From Lichenostomus cassidix (taxonomy: Eukaryota; Chordata; Aves; Passeriformes; Meliphagidae), in assembly GCA_008360975.2 (NCBI GenBank), contig CM039199.1, positions 4,787,598-4,851,597 of the forward strand: a stretch of 64,000 nucleotides of DNA, in the 5' to 3' direction. A program made the translations under genes and the position numbers. Every line of letters begins with the position of its first letter. Position 1 is the first letter of the stretch. Shown in pieces: positions 10,101-22,723 of the stretch. The notes below the pieces were generated by a model, which saw only the letters and a list, made by a program, of their open reading frames with translations, was not told where the DNA came from and searched no databases.

Positions 10101-13100
10101 ATTTGGTGCTTTGTGTCAGACATGCTCCATCTCCTGTGTTCCCTGGGGTCCTAGCACACAGTAAGGCCTCATGGGAATGTGTGTGTTCTCAGGCTGACTT
10201 GAAAGTGCTTTAAAAACGAGAAATCCCTGGTAACACTCCCTTGCACAGACAGAAGCTAAGCGAGTGCCTGTGCACAGAGTCCAGATGTTTCTTTTATATC
10301 CTGGTCGAGTAGATTGGCCTCTCTTTGAGAGCACTATTGTTATACTCTCTCTTGGCCAAGATGAGTCCATATGTTAATGTTTGTGTCTCCAATTATTCAT
10401 TTGTTTTTACTGAAACGTTCATTAGGGCAGAAACCCAACCTCCCTCATCTGCTCTGGTGAGGATTCCTCCCTTGGAAGGTTTCACTATTTGGCTCAGGTT
10501 GCAGGTTAAAAATGCTGTCTGTACAGGAGTCATCCCTAGGAATATGGCTTTGTATAAAGAAGCCAGACAAAATCTGGCAGAGCTCCCTTCTGTATTTTGC
10601 TAAAAGACTTCTCCCTAAAAGGACATGACTTTTAAAAGAAGTATTTTAATTTAGATTGTGACCAAAGTATGACATGTGATCAATTACAGCAAAGACTAGA
10701 TGAGGAATTCCAGAAGAAACTGGAGAGGAATAAGATGATTGCAGAAGAGCAAACAGCAAAACGCAGAAGGAAGCGGTAAGGGCAGATTTTTCCCAGGAGG
10801 CTTGACATGGAAACCCTCACTCCCTGTGCCTCATCTGTAGCTGCATGCTCTGGATAAACACTGTCATTCTGTGTCTGCATCTATCAGCTGGGAAGTCTGG
10901 CTGTGGAAATTAAATTTGTCAATGTCAATGTTTGGTTTCCAAAGGTAGCTGTAAACCTGACAGGCTTTGCTGGGGTGGTTTCTTTTCCATGCCATTGCTT
11001 GCAGGGTAGCTTCGGACTGATTGAGCTGCTTTTGCTGACACTGTGGTCTTGACTGCAACGTGCCTTACTGCATATTTCTTATAACAGTGAGAGGAAAGGT
11101 TTGTGTGTATATCTGGCTTAAATTAATGTCTGAATCATTTGATACCAAGCAGTTTCAGTGCAAACCTGAATGCTGCTTCATGGGTGGGCTGCTTCTGCCT
11201 ACCTCATTGAAATGTCTGTCAGGCCAAGTCTAATAAGTTAGGTGAAAATACTCAGAAAAGTTAAATCCATCTTTTTCTTGAATTTTAGACAAAATGGAAC
11301 AGTTACAAGACTGATGCTCTCGAGAAATAACCTGAGCATTGTAGTGCAGTGACACAAGAATTTAAATCCCACTCTCTGTGTCCAGGGTAGGTTTCAGAAA
11401 TAGCAGAGAATCATGGCTCAGCTCTTTCCCAGGGTCTGACCCTGAGCAGCCTCTCCCTTGCTGCTTTGCATGCTGTGGCTGAGAGTTGCTGTGGAAAGGC
11501 CTGTGCAAAGTGACTCACTGCCATGTTAACACAAAAGTGCACAACACAAACACTGTTGCCATCTTAGTTTAATTTAATGTGGTCCAACAGATGGCCAGCA
11601 AGTCAGATCTGGCCTGCTGCCTCTTCCCTGGCTGAGATGGAGAACAACTGTTCCAACAGCAGATGCTGCTTAAACACTAACACCTCCTTGTCCCCTTCTA
11701 TGCTCTAATGGTGTGGCTTTGCCCTGCAGGAGCCCCTCTAATTTCCCTCACCACCCTTCTCTTCTTTCCTGACCCAACAGGTACAGTTTCTGGCTCTCTG
11801 TTTCAAGAGTATTCATTTATGATGTTGAGAGAGGAACATGAATCCCAGGCTGCTCTGCCTGTGTCTGCCATTAAATTGCCAGATTGCTTTTGCTGGGCAA
11901 ACAGAGCTGGGTTGTATGAATTAAAATTCCTTCTTACCCTTAGTGCTACTCCTAGGGCCTGACATCCAGAGAAAGTACAGCCAAAGAGGAAGGTCAAAGC
12001 ATACTGCACTATTTTTATTTTCTTCAATTAAAGTATATATTACTGGTGATTTTCCCCCCCAAGTGTTCAGTTTCTGCAATCTGGATTTTAGCACCATTTT
12101 CTCTTTGTGCTTATTAGGTTAGGTAGCTAAAATGTGGGGGCAGTTTCATTTTTGTTCCATCTGTGCTCTTGGAGATTCTTGTGTATCATATAGTTTTGGT
12201 TGCAGTGGAGTCATGAAAGACTTTAAAAAAATCTGTTCATCTAAAAACACTATAGAAAAGTTTCTCTTGATCATGTGTTAAGTTTGCTCTGGCTGAATTT
12301 TCAGTTGCCAAATGTAAATTGAATTTCTCTTCTGAAATCAGCTTTTCTAAGACGCCTGTAATACGTCCTTTATCAGTGTATGAATGTGCAGAAGCTTTAC
12401 CACACTGAATTTGCCCCAGAGAGTCTTTTTTCTTTGCTTTGTAGCCAGAAGTTAAAAGAGAAGAAACTGCAAGCTAAGAAAAATAAACTTGAACAAAAGA
12501 AGCAGGAAAAAGGTCAGTGAAATTTAGTTTACTTTTCTCAGGACTTGGTTCTGTTCCCTTATTCAAGCCTAGAAGGTTTTGTTCCACCCCCCATCCCAAG
12601 CATTCTCAATACATGGATTAAAGCCTGAGCCTTAAGCTTGTTATTTTAGCTAATGTTTCAAAATCGTCTTTGAAAGCCATCTATGTTGAGATTTAATCTT
12701 ACAAATAACTTGGCTGTTTGTGAATATTTTCCATTGATTAGGGGAAATTTTGGCCAGCAAAGACTGGAATCTGAGTTTGTTGTTTGTGGATGTTCTGCCC
12801 CAGCTATTCTGACAAACTGCAGATTCAGAACATCAGCTGCTCAAAAGGGCATTATTGTTCAAGGCTGTGCTTTTTAAAGTGCATTTTGAATGTGTATGGG
12901 AAAACAGGTGGAAAAAAAATGCACAGCTTGGGCAGCAAGAAACTGAGTTATAATTTTGTGTGTAAGAAATTGAGCCACCTTGGTGCCATCTGTTCCACTG
13001 GACTATTTTATTTGCATAGAAATAAAGGTGAAAAACCTGAATGCCTCTCTTCTGCAGTCTTGAAAATTAATGTTGAGCAATGTCAGTGTAACTGTTTGCT

Positions 13101-14911
13101 CAAACTTTTGCATACTCGTTCCTTCTTTTCAGTGAGTATATTTTGGCTTACTCTTTCAAATAGCTGCCCTCTGTGAATCAGCACACAAATTGTTAGTCTT
13201 AAAGTTACAGCAGTTCCTGGTAATTCTGCTGGAATAGTGACTTGCCTGACAGTTCTACCTTATTTGTGCTTTGCTTTTCAGAACTGGATCTGTTTCAGCT
13301 GAACTGCTGCCAGCCTCCCATGTAAACATGGGAGGACAAATTGTTAGGTTAATTTTACTTGTGACAGCAAGTGAATGTAGCAGAGTGGATTTTTTGGGTG
13401 TTTTGGTTTTATTACCTTTTTTTTTTTTTTTAAGCTACTCATTTATGAATTGTAGCTGGGAGGAGAATTTAAGTATGAGTCAACATACTTTTGTTCATTT
13501 TGAGTGAGTGAACAGAAAACCCATCCCTTAGGGAGTGGCTGGGAGAGAGCAGAGCTGGATCAGGGACTGGTGCTGTGGTATGGGATTGCTGTGTGCCAGC
13601 TGTGGGGCAGGAGTGGTTTTGTTTGGCACAAATTCCTGAGAGACAGAATTCAAACTCCCTGATCTTTGTAACAGTTCTTAACTCTTTACAGTTTGTGGTT
13701 CTCTATGTAAAATAATAATATCAGGGGGGAGAGAAGCCTCTGATAGCCATTTTTAGTCTACTGAGAGCAGCCTTTCCTTTTTTCCAGTTTTGTGTGCCCT
13801 GGGTTGTGATCTGAGCGTTTTTCCAAATTAATTAAAGTGCATTTGTTGGATGTGGCAGGCAGGATTTGTCTTCCTTTTTGAATGAATAAATTAAACCTCT
13901 GAATTGCCAATTTCACCTTGTTGATGTAAAAACATTAAGAATAAGGGTTGGCACTGAATGAGGTCAGCCGTTAAGGTTGCATTAATGTACAAACTCCCAA
14001 TAAACCCTCAAAGTTCAGCACTTCACCACGCGGTGGCATCAGACCACTGATCCTAAATCCTGCATGAGCTGGTCAGGACATTGAGAGTGTGACTGGGCCA
14101 GAGGAGCAGGAAAGGGCAGAAAAATGGCTCTTAGATTCAGGTCCCACTTTATGTCGTACCTCATTTTTATTATTTAATTTCTGATAGACGTTTCCTGTTA
14201 TTTTAGCAGACTTCACAAGTTTTCTGTGATCCATGTTAATCTTAGGCGTATCTTAATGAGTTCCTGTCCTTGCAGTATAGCAAACAGTCTGTAAAAGTTT
14301 ATGGCACCTTGTGGACTTTCTGTGAACTTGGATAGGTGTAGGAATATACTGAGTCTTGCCTGTGACTTCCCCAGTGTTCTGTGTGAACCTTGAGAGTTCA
14401 TCCCAGCCTGCAGAGATGAGATTGGGAATGAGAAAATTTGTCACTTCAGTGTTTGACCACCTTTGTCTGAAAAAACAATGCTCCACAGGAGGTGGAGTTG
14501 TTTAATGATGGATTTGGTAAGGTTGGAGGTAAGGGAATATTTCTCCAAGGGAGAAATTGATATTCTGAGCTCCTCATTGAATTAATATAACCTGATATGT
14601 GTTCCCTGAGTATCTGGGACTGCTTAGCTGTGAGATATTTAATCAGGAAGACACAGGGGAATACGTTACCCATCCGTGCTAGTTAGCGTGACCTGATAGA
14701 CATTTGCTGAGCACTTGAGACTGTTTTGTTGTGAAAAGCTGGACAAGGAAGCCAGGAGGGAACACCTTATCCATTCACCCTGTTTGTGTTTGTAGAACCT
14801 GGTCAATCCCAAGAGCAAGGCAGCAGCGAGGATGACGAAGAGGATAGCAAGGAGGAGGAAGAGAAGGAAGATGATGCTGAAGAGCCAAGTTTTGTGATGG
14901 GAAGAGGATGA
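6962..14911 (+). CDS. PRKRIP1: PRKR-interacting protein 1, complete
   Basis: Small nuclear protein known to bind double-stranded RNA, inhibit the kinase PKR, and sit in the catalytic spliceosome. Six coding exons join in frame to 189 residues: 6962-7081, 8359-8437, 9834-9934, 10690-10775, 12445-12512, 14796-14911. The N-terminus [17 protein letters not shown] is followed by the conserved [17 protein letters not shown], then [18 protein letters not shown] and a long basic helix rich in K, E and Q (about residues 99-150). It ends in an acidic E/D/S tail and SFVMGRG. Length and order match the mammalian protein (about 184 aa). An in-frame ATG-initiated extension from 6923 exists, but the family begins at 6962. 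The five introns total about 7.4 kb; the first holds a minisatellite and the others show nothing recognisable. Confidence 0.96.
7150..7720. repeat. Degenerate minisatellite in PRKRIP1 intron 1
   Basis: A unit of about 40-60 bp recurs, containing variants of GGGTCTGTGAGGGTAGAAGG and CACCGAGACCCCC, at roughly 7158, 7216, 7260, 7303, 7348, 7425, 7468, 7509 and 7548, fading after 7640. Copies vary in length and sequence. Because the array lacks stop codons on the minus strand it creates long false open frames there. Confidence 0.75.
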
Positions 14912-15535
14912 GGCCTTCCAGGGACAGCTGGAGACACTGTTCATTGCTTTATATTCAGGAGCATGAAAGTCTTTCATCTCAGCCAAGCAGAGCTCATTGG
15001 CGTACGTTACATCTGCTTAACGGGGCATGGCCTTCACGTCACAGGCCCGAGAGAAAATGATAGAGAAATGCCAAATAAGAGATTTTTTCTTAATTGCTTG
15101 TATAACTGCTGTGCAGTCTGCTCTAAGTTTGCTCTAAAGAGTCAGCCATAAGTCTCTATGACCCTAGAGTTCTTTCTAACATGGCCCAGAGTGTTTTTCT
15201 GTCTGAAAGCTAAAACATAACTATTACCATTTAAGGGAAATATTACTGTGAAGGCTACGTATTCTACTTATGTTGAAGCTGGTAGCAGTGGGATACATGA
15301 ATCTAGGGGAAGAGTTTAACCTAAAGTAGAAAAGTGGTCTGTAGCCAGACTCTCCTGCACTGTGAGTGTTCTGCATTTGGGGTTTTGTATGGGGTCATCT
15401 CTAACCCAAAGAAATCAGTTTATGTTGCTAGACAAGTTCTATAGATTTTTAATCAGGATCCCTTTTTTAATGCTAAAACTTTCCCTATTGCTTTTCTTCC
15501 ATGTTTTTTAAATTAATAAAAGGGATGTGTTGGAT
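14912..15535 (+). other. PRKRIP1: PRKRIP1 3' untranslated region
   Basis: This stretch runs from the stop codon to the AATAAA at 15515-15520 plus a short cleavage distance. No conserved frame is present. Confidence 0.75.
15515..15520 (+). terminator. PRKRIP1: Poly(A) signal of PRKRIP1
   Basis: AATAAA followed 7-50 bases later by a strong GU/U-rich element (GGATGTGTTGGATTGTTCTG then a poly-T tract), the classic arrangement. A second AATAAA at 15587-15592 could act as a backup. Confidence 0.8.
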
Positions 15536-15599
15536 TGTTCTGTCTTCTTTTTTTTTTCTTTTTTTTTTTGAAGAGGATTTCAGTAAAATAAAGAGATGC

Positions 15600-17900
15600 T
15601 GCAGTGCTGCAGGAAGGGACAAAGAGATCAAGTGATGTGGCACACATGAAAAATATGGAAAAAGGTGTTAGCTGCATGTCACTTTTTGCTTTTGAATTGG
15701 AACAACACCTTTTCCCAAAGACTGTGTAAAGCCTCTGAATCCTGTGGCAGAAAGGCTTGGAATGGAATCATTTTGCTTGTGCTCAGCTTCCTGCAATGAC
15801 ACCTGCCTTTCTCTCTGCTTGAGCTCTCTGCTTTGCACTTTGGATTCCCCGGTAGGAATCGCAACATCTCTCTATATATTTACTTATTGGTGCTTAAATG
15901 AAAAGCATATGCAGTGGTGGTTTCACTTGTAACTCTGGTTTTTGTCTCTTCAGTGTATCTTTAATTAGAAGTGCCTGCTGGCTTTCAGACATGCTCATCC
16001 CAGAGCATTCCATCCGGAATGCGGTGCTACTTCTTCTCAAGCCTTGGTTAATGCCAAATTATTTTAAGCAAAAACAGTAAAAAGGGAGAATCTCTTTTTA
16101 GATCTAGCCTTTGTTGAATAGTGCTGCCAGAAATCCTGCATTTTGTCTGAGCTGGCTTTATGTAATGGCTTCTCAGTGGTATTACCATGCTGGCCGGGAA
16201 GCAGCTGTGATCCAGTGCAAGTGATGTTTGTGTTTAGTTCCCCTGTACATATCCAAGGGCTTTAGAGCTGGATAACTTCTGACCTGCAAGGTCCATATCC
16301 CCACTGCCTCCTGGGTTAGAGATCTGCATGGAACTGTTTTCTACTTAATCTTCATAGGGGCAGATGCAGCAAGTTGTGGCAGTTTCATCCAGTTGCAGGA
16401 TGGATGTTCTGCAGCTGGCATTTTCGCTGTGGAGAGATTAGTTATGAGCATTGCTTCCCGTGAATCCCTCTTATGGCAGGCAAACCCTGTGGATACTGTG
16501 CTGTAGGATGAGCCATAAAAATGTGAGAGTTTTTTATGTGCAGAGAAGAGCTGAGAGTCTCACTAATAGAGATGTTCTGCCTCTGAGCTTGTCAGGCCTT
16601 GGAGCTGAGTAAGTGCTGTTCTGCATTAAGTAGAGCAGACGCAGCTGAGTGAGGACACGCTTCCCTCAGCCATGAGGAAGGTGAACTCGAGTTTGTCTTG
16701 GTGATTGAACAAATTCAGGTTGTGTGGCCTCATCCTGCCTCCCTAAGACGCCGCTGTTACCCGCACTGAATTATTCATGCTCTGTTTTCTGGGAATGCTG
16801 AGTTCGTAGGTGAAATCCATAAACAGCAAAGAAGGCATGTTGGTGAAGGTGGGATCTGCCTCATGCTGTCTCGCCGGGGTGGCTGAGTGTAGCAGTAGGA
16901 GCTGTATTTGGTAGGTGTTGCTGTGAATTCCTATAAACACTTCGTGTTGTGGTTTATCGTGGCAGAACGAACTCGTTGAGAATACAAAGCACTTCAAAGG
17001 GAGGTTTCAAGGGAGGTTTCTTCGTTAAGAATAACATGCAAATACTATGTGACCTCAAAACGGGGAAAATACCATCCATGGAGTAGAAAAAGGGAAGTGC
17101 TCCCATGCGTAGTAAAATCAGGAACAACTCTACAACTGCTTCCTATTCCAAATAGGGCACCAACAAAGCAGTAGTAACTTAGAGGCTTGAAACTGCCAAG
17201 GAGTTTGACCTGCTTACACTAAATTCGTGCTCTGGATTCTTTTCTAGAGGAGTCCTTCCTCTGATGGAGATTAACCCTCAAGGGCTAAAGTTTGCTCTGT
17301 TCCATTTCTATGCATGTTTGCGCAAGTGTGGAACCCCGAGAGACAGCAGTGTTAGTGCTGAAACGGAGCGGGGTATTCCTGCTCTAAGAGGTGAAAAGCA
17401 CACTCAGGATGTCTCTTTATTAGGTTTCTAAGAATTGTTTTCCTTTGTTCCCTCCCCCAGGCAGAATGGAATTCAGGAAGATGGGATTACCCTGTGATAA
17501 AGCTGACCCATTGTGCTGCCTTTCAGCATTTTCTTTATCTCGTTTCCAGGGAAGGAACTCCCTCTCTTTCCCATAAGGCTATCCCTATCCTTTTGATGGG
17601 TTTATACAGGATTTCCTGCTGAGTCAATAGCGGAGGAGTGCAGGGAGATAGCAGTCGGGATTCGCAGGGAGCCTGTGCTCAGCTGGAGGAGGTTCAGCCC
17701 GGCGGAGGCAGAGCAGCGCTGCCTTTTGACTTATGTAAGTGGCGACTTTTTGCTGTATAATTAATAATTGTAATAAAAGCACATTTGCATCCCATTGCAC
17801 CAATACCTTCTCTTTGGCAAGATTTAGAGATAACGCAAGGTCCAGACCCACTAACATTTTTACCAGCGGGTGGGTTTCAGCAGGGATCCGCAGACCTCAT
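15600..17900. other. Intergenic region PRKRIP1-ORAI2, no gene seen
   Basis: AT-balanced sequence without recognisable exons or repeats. A moderately GC-richer patch at about 17630-17740 ends in a donor-like ATGTAAGTGG (about 17733). It might be a distal promoter or alternative first exon for ORAI2, but I see no proof. Confidence 0.5.
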
Positions 17901-17929
17901 TTTTTTTCCCTACAGATGCATGCTTACAG

Positions 17930-18460
17930 CGGGACCCCCGAGCGCTGCGGAAACGGCTCCGTGCCGGGGGGATGCCCTGTCTCTGTAACCCTAAGTTCAG
18001 CCCCCGTTCCGTGAGACCCCAGACGGCCCGAAGGGCTGCCCCGGGGGTGCGGGGGCGAGCGTGGTCCCGGTTGGCCGGGAGGGGCGGGGGGTCCTGCCGG
18101 GCGGGGGCGGGTGGGTCCGCTGATCAGGCCCCGCCCCCGCCGCCGAGTGGGCGTGGCTATACCACCCGCGAGCCAATGAGCGTGTGGTCACGTGCGGGGG
18201 CGTGGCGGCGCTGCCCCCCGTTTCCTGCGGGTCACGTGGCCGGTGCCCGGCGTTGCCGTGGCAGCGGCGGAGGCGGCTCCGGCTCCCGATCCGCTCCGGC
18301 TCTTTCCCGCTCCGGCGCCCCATCCCGCTCCCGTCCCTCTCCCGGGGCTCCCGGGCCGGCCCCCGGACAGCAGCGCGGTGAGACACGGCCCGCCCCCGCC
18401 GCCCCCTGGGCCGCATCCCGCCCGCAGGGGGCTCATCCCCAGCGGGGCCCGCGCTCTGGG
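17930..18460 (+). promoter_or_regulatory. ORAI2: CpG-island promoter and noncoding exon 1 of ORAI2
   Basis: Dense CpG block with several GC boxes (GGGGCGGGG near 18083, CCCCGCCCCC near 18129), a CCAAT box at 18173-18177, and two copies of the 8-mer GTCACGTG at 18187-18194 and 18231-18238. The latter are E-box/CLEAR-type sites for USF or TFEB/MITF factors. A strong donor follows GGACAGCAGCGCG (exon end 18377, GT 18378), so noncoding exon 1 probably ends there. No TATA box is seen; the transcription start is inferred at about 18240-18320. Confidence 0.65.
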
Positions 18461-18479
18461 GCAGCGGGCGGCATCCCCT

Positions 18480-19330
18480 CAGGCGCGGTTGGGCTGTGGG
18501 GGGCTCGTCCTGCAGAGGTGGGAGCTTCTGCTGCCCGCGGGGCTGCGGGAGGAGGGGGTCTCGTCCTGCCCGAGATGCTGGGGGGAGTTGGTTCTATCCT
18601 GCCTGAGCAGGGATTCCCTAGCCCGGGGCAGTGCGGGGGGACGCGCCTCGTCCTGCCCGAGGAGGGGAATCCCGTGGCCGGGGTGGCGGTGGTGGGATGC
18701 GCGCCTCATCCTGCCCAGTTGGGGGCAATCCCCTGCCCGGGCTGGAGAGGGTGAAAGGGAAGGGTCCGCTGTGGGCAGAGAAGGGGGTCCCGTCCTGTGC
18801 GGCGGTGCTTTGGAGGTGCCGTGGGATGCAGAAGGCAGGCCAGCTCCCGGGAGGTGTCTCCGGACAGGGATCCATCCTTTCTTGGGAGTGCTGTAGAGGT
18901 GATACCGCCGGCATACAGTGCGGGGAAGCCCCTGGACCAGCGTGCTCTGGGAAGCGGGGATCGAGGTGTTGGATCCCATCCTGCCTGAGGAGTTGTGGAG
19001 GATCCTTGGGAAGCTGGAGCGGGATGCAGTGGTAGGAGGTTGCATCCTGCTTAGGAGAGATCCTCAGTCCAGGTTACTTTGGAGGGGAAGGTCCTAGCTG
19101 GGAGGGGATCTCATCCTGGCTTGGGGGATCCCCTGTCTGAGGGTGTTGTTGGAGCGGAGATCCTCGCTGTGTGGGATCACACCCTGCCCAGGGTGTACTG
19201 AAGGGTGGCTGGGAAGGAGGAGGAGAAATTCACTGCTCAGGTGGTGGTGTGTGAGGAGGATCCCAGCTCTGGTGGTGGGACCAGGGGGTCACATCCTGCC
19301 TGGGAGGTGATCCCCTGCTGCCATAAGGGT
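18480..19330. repeat. Decayed tandem repeat in ORAI2 intron 1
   Basis: The phrase CTCATCCTGCC and close variants recurs at about 18506, 18560, 18594, 18646, 18706, 18790, 18975, 19044, 19110, 19178 and 19290. It is usually followed by an AG-rich stretch and GGGGATCCC-like text. Spacing is mostly 50-110 bp. This points to an old minisatellite that has drifted. Long open frames here on both strands are a side effect of its GC content. Confidence 0.65.
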
Positions 19331-20168
19331 GGTCACAGCTGTGAGGTCACTCCTTTGACGCCCCAAGAGTGCTGTTTGTGGGGGTCCCAAGCCAGAAGAG
19401 AGCATAGGAAAGGTTTTCCCATGGCAAAGAGGGCTTGAGCTCATAGGGGTGGAGTAGCAGGGCTTGGAATTTGGCTTAGCCATAGCCTGCAGAGGCTTGA
19501 ACAATGTTAGACAGGGAAGGAAGGACTGGCACGAACCCATGGATCAGTCTATGGACGTGGAGCAGAAAGCTGGGACTGAGGAGGGGACTGACATCCCAAA
19601 ACCCGGCAGAGGAGCTGCCAGTGCTGCAGACAGCGCACTGTGGGCGACTGAGCACGGCAGTGGTGGGAGGGGGAGCCGCACAGCTCGGCCCTGGTGGTGG
19701 TGGCTTCGTTCCCAGCTGTGGAGAAATCCCCACATGTGGGGAGGCAAAGGCTTTCCCTTTTCCGAAGGACAGCACGGGGCAGGTTAACAAAATCAACGTG
19801 AGGGAGCAATCACAGGGAGCTTTCTGTCCTGCCAGTGCGAGATGAAGTGGGGTCAGATGCGTCGGTGGTGCTGTGGAAGTGAGTGCAGACACAGCTGGGA
19901 TGGACTTTGCCAGAGCTGCCTGAGGAAAAGCTCTCTGGCGAATTCCTCATTCCCCATCCAGAACTCAACAGCCCCGTGCAGTCAAACCCTGTAGGACAGT
20001 TATTTCTGTAAGAACAAGTGCCCTAACCCTTAAATTTTGCAAGGCAGGGACCTGAAATCTCCAGAATAAGCCTTCCCTGTTGCAGGTGACTGGCTGAAAA
20101 GTATATCCAGAGTAAAACTGCTCCAGCCTACAGCACATGTAAAATGCTTCTTTGGTCTTGTGTTTCAG

Positions 20169-20214
20169 CCCTTGGAGACCTCCACCCAGTCCCTCCATGT
20201 CCATAGCCAGTAAG
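20169..20214 (+). other. ORAI2: Noncoding 5' exon 2 of ORAI2 carrying an upstream ATG
   Basis: A 46-base segment lies between a good acceptor (TTGTGTTTCAG, ending 20168) and a good donor (AAG then GTGAGT, GT at 20215). Its place between the CpG promoter and the first coding exon makes it a likely 5'UTR exon. It contains an ATG at 20197-20199, which after splicing to 22711 opens a short out-of-frame uORF. Inferred from splice signals only. Confidence 0.5.
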
Positions 20215-22710
20215 GTGAGTTTGACTTCCTGGCACTGCTTGTTAGGGCTACATTTGTGTTTATGGATTTTATTCTGAAGTTGTTTACTTATTTGAGAACA
20301 TCTCTTGAGCTGCTCCAGAGTGAAAATTCAGCCTTGTGGTATTTTTAGCTTATTTTTCTAAGGAAAGAAGCAGATGTGATTTGGTTCTCTTGCCCTCTCT
20401 CTGTAACCTCTGAATTCATTTGTCTTTTTAATGGAATTTGTCCCAGGGGTCAAAGTTTTTCTGCATACAAAGTTCCTAAGTATTTTATGAAAATAAATGG
20501 CAGAGTAGAGGCCATCACTGTCCCAGCTGGGGACAAAGTGAATTCAATCTATGCTATACATTGCAGGATGTTGTCACAGGAAATAGCTTCATAATTTTGC
20601 TGCTCACAGACTGTTTCCTCTTCCAATCCTCCCAGGAGGTTTTTTTATTCTGTAAAATAGGTGATTCTTGCCTTTTGTGGAAATACAGATCAAGCAGGAA
20701 GGTTTGTGCCTATTATTCTTTCTCTTCTTGTTTTTATTATGGCGTGAATGTTCTGTTATGCCTTTTTGTTTGTTTGCTTTGGGGGGCGTTGGGGTTTCTT
20801 TTGTTTGTTTTGTTTTGGGTTTTTTTTTTTTGTTACTTTTAAATATTTTGAAAACTCCTGAGCAGGTCGGGAACCTTCCTGGAGTGTTCCAGGGGCTTTA
20901 ATGTTGGCCTTGTCAAAACCTGCCCAGGAATCATCTTGTACTGCCATCCTTGTTATGTCTGAGGGAGCTGAAACTTAAAAGCCCCCCATGTTCAGGCAGG
21001 ACAATCTTGGACCTGCAGTGCTTTATTCGCTAATCTTTGCTATTGTGACTGAAACAGCTTCCTTCCCTTTTAGTAACAGCATTCAGAGTTGTGGGCAATT
21101 GATGTCCTTTTGATCTTTGCCACTTCTCCAAGTCTCCCAGCAGTCATGGCTTTATTAGCTATCCCCATGTGGCCCCTGTACGTGGAGAGCTGGGGGACGA
21201 GGACAGGGCTGGAAGGTGCCTGTGACCTTGAGAGGTGGTGCTGGGACTAATTAGTGTCACACCAGGTGTGATTCTGGGCAGCATCTCCTCCTCCTGGGCG
21301 CTGGTGAGTGTTTTATGGCCAGAAGGTGCAGCTCTGGTGTCTCTGTCTGCCACCACCACAGGGCTCAGAGGTGGAGTTGTGAGTGAGGGGATTAAACAAA
21401 GAATTATGGTTTCCATTCTTTGGAAGGCTGAGTTAGTTTCAGGTGTCTGTCAGAGTTGAGAAATTTTTTGCACAAAACGTTCCATGGACTTTGCTCTGTG
21501 TCTGGGGATCACCAGAGCCATTTGGCAGCAGCCTGGGGATGTGGTGGTATAAGGAAGGTGGTTTGGACATTACACGTGGCATCCACCACCTGGGATAGTC
21601 TCGGTGCTTTCATACATCTCTCAGAGTAATCTCTTGAATCTCAAGATGATGGAATTTCCTGGAAGCAGCTCACTTTTCCCCTTGGAATATTCTTATCCCT
21701 CTGCTCAGAGACACCGGTGGAAGTAAGGGAACAGGATTCTTGGTCAGATGTGGCTGATAAATGGAGTGTGAGCAGCTCAGGAGATTTAAGTTTCCTCTGC
21801 AAAAGCTTGGGAAGTTCCTTTGTTAACCCTGCACAGCAATCAGCTCTGTCATTGTTGGGGAAGTTTGGAAGAGAACTTGAGCTGTGATGAGTACCTCCCT
21901 CAGGGCAGGGAGTTTGATGGTATGATGTGATCCTATGAGTTATAGGATATTTTGAGGAGTCTCTACAGGCCCATTGAGGCCGTTTAGCCATGATGGCCCG
22001 TTGGCAGAGGTGACCCCCTTAGGCTGGGTGTAGTTACCACAGCTGAGTGAATTTATGAAGACAAAGAAACACCGCCCAGCCTGCAGGGTTTGCTTCCTTC
22101 CCTTATCTAACACCAGCCCTGCAGCCTGGGGGGTCGGGTGTGCACTGGGCACTGCCCACCATTAACAGTTCATCAGGAATAACATAGGTGGGAGTAGAAT
22201 CCACAGTTTGGTTACACCCCACATTGTAAACCAGGACAACTGGTTTCCAAAGGAGCAAAAAGTGACTCCCTGAACTGGTGTTATTTGGTACTCAAAGAGG
22301 ATGCATTTGGAGCCAGCCCATGATGCACTGGGAAATAATCTGTCAGCTCAAAACAAAGATAAGATGGGGGTCAATTGTATTTATGTAAAACAAGTTTTTA
22401 TTGGTGAGAAGGAATTAAAGGGCAAAGTTGAGGTGCCTGCTCTGAAGTGAAAAGCCAGGTGCTGTGCAGCTTTCCTGGATTCCTGCTGGAGTAGTTCCCG
22501 GGTGTACCTGTGAAATCTTTCCTAGTTCTCATGGTCATTTTTTAGCAATTATGAATGGTCTTTTCTCAGTTCCATCTTCCAAGTGGGATGCTGTTTGGTC
22601 CATCATTTTCCACTGATGAAGGGCACCTTTGTTCAACTGTAGCTTTTCCAGTACTTAATGCTCATCCTGTCCACCACCCCCTCTTGACCGTGACTCTTTT
22701 GTTCCCTCAG
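20215..22710 (+). other. ORAI2: ORAI2 intron before the first coding exon
   Basis: No exon or CR1 copy is recognised here. A T/G-rich low-complexity stretch lies at 20765-20835, with runs such as TTTGTTTGTTTTG and a poly-T. The intron ends with a pyrimidine tract and CAG at 22708-22710. Confidence 0.55.
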
Positions 22711-22723
22711 CATTTCTCTCATC

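Noticed and set aside
20765..20947. Possible protein-coding or retro-element signal in T/G-rich ORAI2 intron sequence
   Set aside because: Phe/Leu/Cys-rich translation arises from TTTG/TTTT low complexity; no element ends or target-site duplications seen.
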